Shown here piece by piece: positions 26,019 through 36,889 of a stretch of 64,000 nucleotides of DNA. Origin of the DNA: Setophaga petechia (Eukaryota; Chordata; Aves; Passeriformes; Parulidae). The translations under genes were made by a program, and so were the position numbers. A model generated the notes under the pieces. It was not told the DNA's origin. It made no database searches and saw only the letters and a list, made by a program, of their open reading frames with translations. Every line of letters begins with the position of its first letter. Positions within the stretch are counted from its first letter, which is position 1. The DNA lies in contig JANCRA010000007.1 of NCBI GenBank assembly GCA_024362935.1, forward strand, positions 7,318,503 to 7,382,502, read 5' to 3'.

Positions 26019-26282
26019 CCCCACACCTGAGGAGTTGCAGCTGCACCAATCACCAGAGATTTGGAACAGGCCTGCTCTTAATAGGCCACAGCTGTGTCCA
26101 ATAAGAAGATGAGTGCTACAAAAGAGTGGGTGAGCTGGGTGAGGGGGGAGTTGGAATTTGTTGGTTATGCTGAGAAGAGAGCTGGAGTTTGTTTGTGCTG
26201 TGAAGAAGGAGTCAGTGCTGTGAGGAGCTGCCCATGAGAAGTCACCGAGAAGGTATGGGAGCTTTGCAATAAGATGGTGACA
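26019..26282 (+). mobile_element. LTR-like interspersed repeat, copy 1
   Basis: Shares ordered modules with 54201-54650: CCTGAGGAGTTGCAGCTG, GGAACAGGCCTGCTCTTAAT, CCACAGCTGTGTCCAATAAG, AAAAGAGTGGGT and GAGGAGCTGCCCATGAGAAG. It ends at GCAATAAGATGG, which resembles a polyadenylation region, and CTACAAAAGAG resembles a TATA box. A nonautonomous LTR is the likeliest class. The exact ends are not clear. Confidence 0.75.
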
Positions 26283-29200
26283 GTCCATTACCCCAAATCT
26301 TCCTAGGGCTGGTGGGGAGCCCAGGCTGGCTTGGGAAGTGCACAGCCACACTGGCAGGCATGGGAGAGTCGTGGCCCCTGTCACAGAAATGGGTTCAGCT
26401 CCCATAAATCCAATTTGCTTCACCTGCCATTGCCAGGCTCAGGTGATGCCTCCTCCATCCCCTGGTTCCTAAGGTTAAACCCCCCAAAGGCTTCTGCCCA
26501 GGGGTGGCCCCAGCATAGCCTGGCACACACACCATGGCATTCAAGCCCTGGCAGCATGCAAAACCAGTGACTTCCACGTGCTCCTCCTAAACAGGTGTCT
26601 GCACAAAGCTTGAGAGGGTGGGATAATTAAACCATGCCATATTTAGGAGGTCACCTCTATAGCCTGGATCTCAGAAGGGTTAGTAGGCAAGGCAGGCTGA
26701 CAGAGAAATAATTACTGGCTCTGCTGGGTGCATTTCTTAGTGTGAACCTTGTGGGTTTGGGGTGATGATAATTCATGATAAAGTACTCCAGTTTTCCTGC
26801 CTGCTTTTTTTCTTCCCTGTGAGGAAAAAATTTAAAAAGTATCTTCAGAGCCTACAATTTCCTGCAAGGAGGAAAATTTTCTGGAAATTTGCTATAGATG
26901 AATATGTTCTGTGATGCAAGAAGTGATTTTCAGGGAAAGGTACATATGCAATTGCTGGCCTAGCTTGTTGGTAGCTTTAATTTGAAAAGTTTGTTTTGGG
27001 GTTTCTCTCTAATAGTGATAGATTAATGTAAAGTAAAATCAGAGCAAAACCAGCCTTCTTTTGGTTGTTTTCTTGACCCTCTCCCAGTGTGCACACCTGA
27101 GCATGTATGTGTGTTGTTCATATGCACCCTACTCCGTGCTGCCTGGTGGGAGATAAGAAGTCTCTTCAGGAGCAGGGGTCTGTATTTCAACAAAGGGCAA
27201 GTACCATGTGTGTAACATTTGTTGTGAAAATCCTTCTGAAGTGTAGGACACTGAGCCAAGGTCAGCCTGGTTGTCCAGCTGAGGGGTGATGGGCTGCAGA
27301 TGTCCTCTCAGATGTCCCCTCTGACCTTTAGTCAGTCCATGAGGAGGACGGGCACGAGGAGCACGGCTGGCGATGGGCAGCGCAAAGCCGGCACAGCAAG
27401 TGGGAATGTGCCACCTTAGGGCAGCAGCTGCCCACGGGCTGCCACTGAAAGCATTTTGCAAGTGTCTCTGGTGCCATGCAGTGACTTATGAGCTAGCTGA
27501 AGTTCAGGGAACACACCTGCTGCATGAGATTTTTTTCATGTTAAAGGCACTGAGCTGGTGGAATGAAGGAGGGAACTAGGGTAGGGAAGCAGACAAAAAA
27601 ATCAGCCAAGTTCTGCAAAGGAAAGCACTGCTGTGGGAATGGCTGAGAGTCCAGCAGGACTGCCAGCACCCAGCCAGCTGCCATCAGTCACTGAGCAGAG
27701 ACAGGGGACAGCAAGGACTGGGAGCACACAGAAATCCCTCACTGCTGACAAGCCCCCACGGGCACAGGTTCCCACTGTAAGGCAAATATGTATGGCTTGA
27801 ACAAATACTATGAACAGAGTTTGGGGAATTTCTCGGAAACCCTAGTGCTAGAGTCTACTACTTTGAAATTAGTAATTGGGCTGCAAAACGTGTGTAAAGT
27901 GTGATTTAAGGACTGCGTGTGTCAGGCTGAATCTTTGCTCATGTTCTGTAGGTCAAAGCCCCTAAGAAACAGCAGGCAGTAATGAGGCCCCCATCCTTCC
28001 ACTCTGCCTTACATGTGACTCTAGCTTTCCCTCATCTCACACCACACACAGTAAATTCCTCCAACCTGTCACATTTATCTTTGAAAGTGACTTCTCTAGG
28101 AAGTGGAGTATCTCTCTTCCTCTTTCTCTCTCAGCTCAGAAGAGCCTCTTCCATAACATTCTAATGAACTCAAAATCTGTTGTATATACTTTTCCCCCAT
28201 GATTTTATGAAAAATTCAAGCCAACTTTTACCTGCTTGCAGTGCGAGATGCTAGGACTTAGACAGTGAGAAGAGAAAAGCTTGTCAGACCAATGATTGCA
28301 TTTAATTTATGCTGCTTGTTTCTCCTTCTCCTTAGAGGTACAAATGAAAATTCAAGAGATCAGAATAAAAAAGCATGGCTAGATAGAGGATGGCATAGCA
28401 ACAAAATGAAAAAGGACATTTTGTTTGTGATGCAGCAGGATCTATTTTTAAGAGCTTCATGTAGTAAAATCACTTCTGGGATTAATTTTTCTAAAAAAAC
28501 AATAAAAAATAATGCCCAGGCTCACTGAAGAGAGCATTAAATAGTCCACTCCAGCCACTTCAGACAGGATGTATGGAAACAATCAGCATTAGTCTGAGGT
28601 AAGAACAAACAGAGGCAACTATCTGATGACGCAGAATAACGAGAGAGAAGAGCTGGATTTTGCTCAAGTATCTTGAAAGAGGCAGTGGCATTGGAAGGAT
28701 TATTAGGGATGATAGAAGTGATGATTTGTTTGACCTAGTACCTGCCCTAAATGGTGGCCATCTCTGAATATGAGTATCCCACTGAATATTTGCAGAACTC
28801 TCCTTGAAACAAAAAATGTGTTCGGATCTTCTCTGGGCAGGGGGAAGCTGTTGTTACTACTGAGTCAGAGCTGGGGGGAGGGATCAGATGCCATGAAGTG
28901 CTCTGAAAACATGCTCCCTCTTCAACTGGCAGGAGCATCTCAAAGTGATTGGGTTTTTCTATGTATAGCTCTAATTAAGGTCTGTGCTTCAATTAGTCTC
29001 TTCTTTTCCTGGCCTATAATGTCACATGTCTGTCAGAACATTTTGTTTTAGCAAAAAGCTCACCTGTAAAGGCCCAGCCAGTACATACACTGCTCTGTGT
29101 AATAAAGAGGTGGGATTTTAAAAATTTATATGGGAATGAGGCATCCAGGTCCTAGTGAAATTCACTTTGATGTCAGCATACAACCTATCAAGGAGCCTTC

Positions 29201-29862
29201 AAAGTGTCTCAAAGGGCAAAACATGGTAACTCTGCTTCAAATTGATTTTCAAAGGTGAGTGGTCAACTTTGTCAGAACATTTTCAGATTTAAAAAATAAT
29301 TTGAAATTGACATTTCCTGACTTCAGAAGTCCTCACAAGCTAAAGCTGGTTACACTCAGCCTGGTGCAGGTACCCATTCTTGTCAAATCTTGTCTCTGTT
29401 AATGAGACAGGAACCTGGTTTCCCATGGGAAAACCCCTTTTTCCAAGTCTAACCTGATGAAATGATGGCTCTGCAGCTGGCAGTGTGTGAGCAGACATCA
29501 TTACTGCCATTCCCTGGGAGCCCCTCTGCCCTTAATGTGCCTGACCCTTCCCTCCACTCCCCCTGCCTCTGCTTTGGGCAGGTGATCTGACCCTGTGGGT
29601 CACCTCCAGAATGATTTTCAAGCAGCATTACAGTAGGGGAGCAGCAGGTGACACCTGTGAGCTGAGCAGGCAAGATGGAGCAGCTGCCTGCAGGTTAATT
29701 GCTGGGAAGGGTCACAACCCAAATTCACTGTCGTGCTTCATCTGGGGGATAAAACAAAGTCCAAGCTGCTGCTGCTTGGCTTTTTCTGGGCTGCTTCAGA
29801 GGCTTTTGTAAGAAACAATGTATTTGACAAAGTTAAATGACACAGTAACTGAGAAATATATT
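26283..29862. other. Intergenic DNA up to the estimated ZNF365 end
   Basis: No exon recognised on either strand. A slightly CpG-enriched patch lies at 27345-27440. Otherwise ordinary. Confidence 0.55.
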
Positions 29863-32042
29863 TTTATTATTAGAATGTTTATATTCTAAAAACTTTTATC
29901 TGGGATTACAGTACAATCCAATTTCTTTCTAATTAACTAAACTGGCATTTGTTTAGCAAGTAAGTGTAAATTAGGCTTTGAAAAGTTTAAAAACATGCAA
30001 CTTCTCTTACTCTTTTCCTCTTCCTCTCCCAAAAGCAAAACTTACAGTTAAGATTTTGGCATGATAAATAATAAAATAAACATCTCATTTGTGAACTAGT
30101 AGTTGCACTTAACTTTGGTGACTAACAGAGTAGATAGGCATTTAAAAATAAAAATATTCTTTCAGTGTCAAGTGGCTAAAGAAATGAATTAATATATTTT
30201 ACTTTATTATCTTTCTAATGTTCATCTTTGTTATCTTCAAAGAAGGTCCTTTTTGGTTTGTGGAAGGATGTGGGAAGTAATAGAAAAAATTGGTTCAATT
30301 TTAGCTTGCCTATAAAAGTTGTTGTAACACACAACCTGACCCAAGCCCATGCAACACAATGAACAATTCCTTTTCACCACACACAATGCCTAGCATGATG
30401 CCAAGTGTGGCCTTGTGACATAGTTAAATAAATATTGAAATATCATTACAACCTAAATACCTGAATTGCTTTTACACTGTGACTTTCTACTGAAACAGTG
30501 TTAAGAAACTTTTAAACATATATCTGATAGTTCTATATACACTATTTAAAATAAAAGTGAGGAATAATAATCTTTCTTCTCTCTGCTACTTTCTGGGAGC
30601 TCTGTACACTGACAAATGTATGACATCTGTAGTTACCTGATCCTAGCTGACTGATTGATCATCTTCTGCTTTAAAAATATTGCAACTCAGGTGCTTATTG
30701 CAGCAGTAATCATAGTGATACACTGTCTTTTTATACTCAGTTCTGCTTACAGACACAGTTATAAAAAATGAAAAACATTTTTCACAAATCTTTGTACACA
30801 TACTGTAAAAATCACCTTCCACATAAACAATTTACATCTGTTATGAGCATTTAAAAAATAAATCACATAGACCTGTGTCACCTGTCCTTTCTCTTTCTTG
30901 AGAAAACAAATCTCATCAGTAACATCATCAGGATGTTCATATCTGTAAACATGGCATGAGGATTCATGTTACCAAAATACTGTACACACAAAAAAGTCAT
31001 CTTGATAAATAAATTCTCTAATAAATAAGGATCCTTTTAATTGGCACAAACCAGTGTAAACACACACATTTGTGTTCTGCAGTCATCTCCAACTGCCTTG
31101 CACTTGGGTTCTTAGTTCAAAGTCAGTGATTCTTTCAGCCCTGTAAAGATTCTTCAGAGATAAAAATGTGAAGGATTTGGGTTATAATCGTGGTTATTTG
31201 GGCCTCTTATGCCTGAGACCAAGCACAGCCATTGAACACAATGGCATGCAGTACCACACTGCTGTAGCCTGTCACTTGCTGCAGCACAGCTGATAACCTG
31301 CTGCTGGCACTGGCACTGAAACTCCTCCCCTGGCCCAATCTGGCCTGTGTGTGTCACTGTGCGTGTCAGGGCAGCTCCTGGTCTGCAGAGGGACCCCTCA
31401 GAGGAGCCCAAACTTGTACCAAAGAGACAACACAGCTGCTGGCAGGATCAAGTAGTTTGATGTATTTAACAAAAGATGGAAATGTGCTTATAGCCAAAAA
31501 CTCAGGGTAGCAGTCTAGTGCTGGAAACAGCCTTCAAGGGACTTTGAGTAGGCCTTTTGCATCTAAGTATGTCTGTTAGTCACTGATCTCACACCTACCT
31601 AAGCTGGAAGATTGAATATTTTGGTGCCGATTAAATGGATTCCTCTGAGCTTCAGGAATAACACAGATGGAAAATAATTTACCAGTTGGTTAGAGCATGC
31701 TGCCACTAAAATAATTAAACATACAGCCACAGTACTGCCCAGCAAGATAACTGCAGTTATTTAAAATAAGCTCTATAAATGACTCAATAAATAAATAAAT
31801 ACATGAATAAATATAAAAACCTCCATGTAAACTGAATAAAATGTTGCTTCTTTTATAGCGCCCAAAGAGGGAATGGCATAACTAAATAATATAAAACTTC
31901 CATATGTATATATTTCTATATATTATATCTGATATGTTTTGGCATGGCCAGATGGATAGGAAAAAAGTAGGATGACTAACTTCATTCAATATTTGTTGTG
32001 TTGAAGCCCAGTTCCTGTGCTGCTGTACACTGCTCACCGTTC
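29863..32042 (-). other. ZNF365: Probable ZNF365 3' UTR
   Basis: About 2.2 kb of AT-rich DNA follows the stop codon in the direction of transcription, without any convincing open frame. Minus-strand AATAAA hexamers occur at 30203-30208 and 29863-29868, and I use the farther one as the limit. An (AATA)n tract lies inside it. The end could be nearer or farther; mRNA reads would settle it. Confidence 0.35.
31785..31812. repeat. (AATA)n simple repeat
   Basis: Tandem AATA units with one interruption, inside the probable ZNF365 3' UTR. Confidence 0.85.
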
Positions 32043-32289
32043 CTATAGCGGCTTGGCCTTCTTACCCATCTTTGACTTTGCACTCACTTTCCTGGCAGAG
32101 CAGACTGGTTCACCCTTCTTTTGTGCTCTCCATATTTCCCTTGGGCAATCGACAGGTTCATAGAAGCATTTCACTGGCTGCAAGCTGGCTTTTTCATCCT
32201 TTGCTTTTTTCAACAAGATCCTTCCTTTTTGAAAGGAATGAGGCTTTGCATCGGGGATGTTGTATGAAGCGTGTGTGCTTCCTCGGCTC
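32043..32289 (-). CDS. ZNF365: ZNF365 terminal coding exon: basic C-terminal tail and stop
   Basis: Completes one split codon and encodes 81 residues followed by TAG at 32043-32045. The acceptor is ATTAATTTCAG before base 32289. The tail is rich in Lys and Arg. It keeps family landmarks in order: SRG at the start, KGR followed by LKKAKD, a segment resembling ASMQP, an RAQKKGE block like the human RPPKKGE, and a KMGKKAK finish where mammals have KMAKKKP. The last few residues after the Lys cluster are shorter than in human. The match in order and spacing shows that this bird makes the isoform-A type C-terminus. Function of the tail itself is not established; the basic composition is what the sequence shows. 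Confidence 0.9.
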
Positions 32290-32578
32290 CTGAAATTAAT
32301 AATAGTGATTATTAATAACTATTATTCAGTCTTGCAAACTGACAGATCCCCAAAATATCCCAAACCCTTACATTTTTAAAAACAAAAATAGTCTTGTTTT
32401 ACAGAATGAGGTTGCATGTTAAAAACAGAGTTGTACGATTAATTATATTCCTTAGTATTCAAAAGCATTCCTTATTAAAATAACCCCTAGGTGTGTTACT
32501 GGTACACTCTTCATGTGTGTTCCTCTGCACTTTGATTCTGAACAGCATTCTGCTGATTTTGGAGTGCTGAGACCTTAC
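32290..32578 (-). other. ZNF365 last intron (289 bases)
   Basis: Bounded by GTAAGG and TTTCAG if the short third coding exon is right. AT-rich. I see no further feature in it. Confidence 0.4.
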
Positions 32579-32631
32579 TGAGGTCTGTACTCAGTGATCT
32601 GCAGCGATTTAAAGATGCACATGTTCACATT
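32579..32631 (-). CDS. ZNF365: ZNF365 short third coding exon (candidate)
   Basis: A short exon must lie between the coiled-coil exon (which ends phase 0) and the terminal exon (which needs two incoming bases). This 53-base stretch fits: acceptor TTCTTTGCAG, no stop in frame, and donor CTCA|GTAAGG leaving exactly two bases. It encodes NVNMCIFKSLQITEYRPQ, with the final Gln codon split over the junction. Similarity to the human exon as I recall it (starting LTDISSN) is weak and limited to the ITEYRP part. A nearer acceptor (GCTGCAG before 32598) would give a 20-base exon with the same phase. The placement rests on splice signals, phase and total length (401 residues against 407 in human), not on strong protein similarity. 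Confidence 0.42.
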
Positions 32632-35600
32632 CTGCAAAGAATGAACATCCCTTGGTCTTTGCAAGACCACACAGCACCAGTAAGAGTAGAAAGAAGGTGC
32701 AGGAACTGTAGAGACTTCTTTGTGGAATCTCAGTGTTGCCCTGGACTGCACCCAGGCCCCAGGGAGCTGCTGCTACAAATGGCCAATAGCTCAGGAAACT
32801 CCATGCTCTGCCTTTGTGCTGACCACACATCCAGGGAAGCTTCAGCTTCCCTTTTAGGCTTTGATTAGGAGAAGAATAAAGGGGAATACAAAACCTGGTG
32901 GGAAGAAGGGTATGAAAGCTTAAAGGCCAAAGTAAGCTGAATTCTTTGTTCTCTCTGTGTTGGCTCAAACCCAGCAAGATTTGCAGAAATTGGTGAGCTC
33001 AGGTGGAGTGACAGCTAAGTGCCCAGTGCTGCAGAGGCTGAACCATGCACTCTGAAATATTACATCAAAACTGCAGTGCCACAGTTTAGCTAAGATCATT
33101 ATAGTCCCTTTTAACATAATCTTGAAATGTTTTACAGCAGATACATTAGTGTAACAGCAGAACTATGACTTTAAGGCACCAGCTCATGTCTACCCAGCTG
33201 CTGTGACTGAAATGAAGAGCAGATGTACTGATGTACAAGCGGAGCTTTTAAGGGGTCCCACAGGGCTATTTTCCATAGCCTGTGATTTCTGAAAACCATG
33301 TATCTGTAGTATTATTTCTTCTAGGAGTTAAATCATATTGCACACTTGACAAAGGCAGTTGTGGAATAAGCTGTGGTTACTCATGTGTGTACTGTGTAAA
33401 CTCTTCTGCTCTTTAGGAAGATGAGAAGTGTGTCATGGAAGTCTGTATTTGTTGGTAGGAGGCAGTGAGGCCCACCTATCATTGTAGGAATTAAGCCTTA
33501 CCTATGTAACAGCATTCCCTGGTTGGCAGCTTTGCTAAGCAGATTTCACTAGGGGAGGTTTAGGAGGGTGAAATGCTGTGCTGTCCAAGCTGGAGCTTGC
33601 AGGCACTGTGTCATCCTGGCCTGCTGCAGGCCTGGGCTCTGACCACTTGCTGGGGTTTAGGAATGACCTGTGTAAATGCACAAGTGTTGGCCACTCCAGT
33701 TTACCATCAGTTCTTGGGTACTGTTTTTTCCAGTCCATTACTTAGTTGTTGTTTAAAGATGCAGCTTCTGTTTGTCTCAGATGTTGTTATGGTGAAGCAG
33801 CAACATCATTTATTCCCAAAGCATACACAGGCATTATTGCAGGTGATGTTAGGCAGTCCCCTGCTGCACTGAATGAAGCTACTAAAACCAGAAGGTCAAG
33901 GTCAATATGATCTACAGGGCTACTTAAAGGGGCTAAACTGCACTTAAATTGAATGACTTTATGGTAGAGAAGATGGATGTCTGTCCCCAGTTCACAGTCA
34001 GGGTAAGAAAGTGCCCAGGATGGAGGAAGATGCAGGTCACTGCATGTGAAATGCAAAGCTGCCAGCTCCAGATGCAGGAAATGCTTTTTCACTGAAAGCA
34101 GCAGCTCCACAACATGAGTGACTGCAGAGAGTCTGAACTTCTCCTCACACATATTCCTAAGCCATTGTGTTATGGAGAAGGACTTGTGGTGGTGCAAAGG
34201 GACAAAGTCCTGAACTTGTGTCCCCACAGGGAAAGGCTGCCCTGAAGAGGGGTGCAGTGCCTGGCTGCCACTTGGCCAAGCAGCACGTGGTGCTCAAACC
34301 ACCTGCTGGGACTCATGACCAAGTCACAAAGACATGGGAGACCAGCCCCAATTAGTTCTGCTGCTCCCAGGACAGCTGCTGGAGTAACCTGAGATGGCAG
34401 TGCCCATGCTTGGTCAGGGCACTTGTTTGGTGATAGGATTGTTACTGTCAGTTAGGAAATGACAACTGTCTCTCTCCTACCTACAGAATGTTAAAGATAT
34501 TTTCAACTGAAACTTGGACTGTGTGAGCCAAAGAGATTAAACTCCTGCAGCTTTGCAATAGGCTATTATAGTCAGCAGGAAGGAGTAATTTGTTTAACAG
34601 AAAATTAGCATTCTTTATTTTCTTTAGAGAATATCTGAGTTTCAGCAGAAATCTGGTTTTCCTCAATTACATGACATAAATAGAGACCATATGCAGGTCC
34701 CAACCTAGAAGGTAAAATGTTAAAACAGAAATGCAAGCACGTCAACTTATTGCATTTAAGTTTTAAAAAAAAAGGAGATATACATACAGGCATCTGGGTT
34801 TCTTATTTAATGAAATGTCTGTAAACTGCAATGAAAACAAAACCAGGTTATTACTATTACATTTTCAAGTAATTAAAGTACAAGGATAAAATATACACAA
34901 TCTTTAAAACTGTATTTCCATTCTCATATGTTAAACTAGAACATTCAGGAAACAAACCAAAAAAGTCACCTCTTTTACTGATTATTACTCTTCCATCTTA
35001 TGAACATGCTTTTAAAATTCATAATGTGTGAGTTGTTAGTGGTTGGATTTTTCCCATTATTTTTATTGTAACTATAATCAAAGTAAATTGCTAAAGAAGT
35101 GTGGGCTGAACAGAGATCTTTAACATTAGATTAAACAGTATGGATACAATGAGAAGTAATTATTGTGTTCAAGATAATTAATAAAGGCCAGTGGCTGAAT
35201 AAGCTGTATGAAATTAACTTTCTCTCAGATCCTTTAATTTTTCAGTGATACATTTCCTTTACACAAGTGGCTAGGAAACTCCAGCTACAAGCCCTTGGCT
35301 CTGCCAGATTTGCACTGAAGGGTGGAGGGTGAGGACAGAAATATTTCTCTCCCCCTCCTGCAAATCCTGAGACCAGCTAGGGACAGCATAGCTTCAATGC
35401 CAGGCCAAACTTGCATGACTTCATTTTTTACAGCAGTTTGGTTCACAGTGTGGAAACACTTTGTCTAGTCCCTCTTTTGGTGGGGGTCAGAAAAGGAGGT
35501 GTTTAATGCCAGCTCAGCATAAATTGATTTTTTTTCAGTACTAAATAGGTTCTGTGTATTGGGCTCTCATCAGAGCTGCTACACTGAGCCTTTGAATATC

Positions 35601-36708
35601 ATTTAATGAAGTCACTGAGACAAGCAAGTCAGATTTGGCATCTGAAAATGATTATGTTCTTGTAAATGTTCCTTCTGTCCCTGGTATTGTCCACACTTTG
35701 CAGATGGATTTTTGCCCAGCCTGCCTTTGCTTGTCATCTGTCTTGGTTGGTGTCCGGAGCCATCTCATGGTGTACTTTCCTGTACCTCCTGAAGGTCAGG
35801 ATGGTCAATATTTGGATGGATGGCCTTAGAGGAATGCTGAAGTCACCCAGAAATCAGGGCAGGTGCCTTAAAAATCAGAGCCCTCCCCAAGGGACACTGC
35901 TGAGCCTGGCATTATCCAGAGCAAGAGAGATGATTTAATATTGAGGCCCATCTGTACAGTGTCCCATAATCTTCTCACAGATGCTGTCTGAGATGCCTGC
36001 ACTGCATTTCAGCTCATCTTCCCTAAAGCTTGTTGTCTTCCAAGTAGCTCTGGGAACATTTCCTTTCCACCACTGCATACCTGTTCAGTGCTAGGCATGA
36101 TCAAATGCCTTCTTCTCACATACCTGGGTGAGCAACTACTTAGCACAGGCAGCACGGGGTACTCAGTTAAACGGAAATGTTCCTTGGAAGTTCTGTGCCT
36201 AAAACTTGTCATATAAATGTAATGCGTTGTAGGAAAATACTGAGTTTAGGTATTAAAAATGAGGGCTTTAAGAGAAATAATGTATTTTAAAAAGTAATGT
36301 TCTTGGATTTCTAATCCATGGGATACAGGCCTGTGGGAATCCATTCACCATTTCTAAGAGTCCCGTGATAGCTAACTACCAGAGGCAAGATGATTTGCCA
36401 GCAAGCTGATATATCACCTATAGGGATCTATGTCTTTCCTAAAAATCTTCAGGCATCCCAAAAAGACTGCCAAGTCACATTAAAAAAAGTGTTCATGGCA
36501 AAGGCAACAGCAGCAATAGCCAAAGCTGGAAAAAATTTAAATATCTATCAAACATTTCATTACTCTCTGCTCTCTATCATCTTTGGCTGTTGCTGCTTTC
36601 CCAAATGCACATCTGCCTGCAGCAGTGCTTAGCCCACCCATATTCCAGGTGCAGAGGTGTGGCTGCAGGGGGACAGTGAGAGCAGAGGGAAGGGCTGTGC
36701 TGGCTTAC
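32632..36708 (-). other. ZNF365 intron of about 4.1 kb
   Basis: Lies between the coiled-coil exon and the short candidate exon. It contains only brief chance frames. I looked here for another exon resembling the human short exon and found none better. A GTAAGG donor near 33500 is preceded by an in-frame stop and does not fit. Confidence 0.55.
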
Positions 36709-36889
36709 CACGTGCTCGCTGATGTCAGTGTGGTTGCACACCATCTGCTGGCTTTGGTAATACTCCAGCTGCCTCTCTGCCAGATCCACGCGCTGCAACA
36801 GGTTCTCGATGAAGTGCTGCAGCCTGGCTTTCCCCCGCACTTCTTTTTCTGCTGCTTCTTCCAGGAAGTGGTTGAAAGTAACAACTTCT
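36709..36889 (-). CDS. ZNF365: ZNF365 second coding exon: coiled coil
   Basis: Supplies the last base of a split GAA codon and 60 further codons. It begins EVVTFNHFLEEAAEKEVRGK and includes the coiled-coil segment FIENLLQRVDLAERQLEYYQ, both very close to mammalian ZNF365. The acceptor is TCTTGCAG directly before base 36889. The donor is GTG|GTAAGC after base 36709, so the next junction is phase 0. The heptad-rich helix that started in the previous exon continues to about residue 292. After the conserved YYQSQQ the last twelve residues (MVCNHTDISEHV) diverge from the human sequence I remember, but keep its final His-Val at the splice site. No stop or frameshift interrupts the exon. Confidence 0.95.

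Noticed and set aside
25878..26423. 181-codon minus-strand frame
   Set aside because: It runs antisense through the LTR-like repeat copy at 26.0 kb and shows no protein-family features.
33480..33550. Possible ZNF365 micro-exon with a GTAAGG donor near 33500
   Set aside because: The reading frame required by the preceding exon meets a TAG before the donor, and the residues do not resemble the family.
36100..36185. Possible ZNF365 exon before a GTATGTG donor near 36120
   Set aside because: Residues do not resemble the family, and with the required phase 0 entry and two-base exit the frame does not fit.
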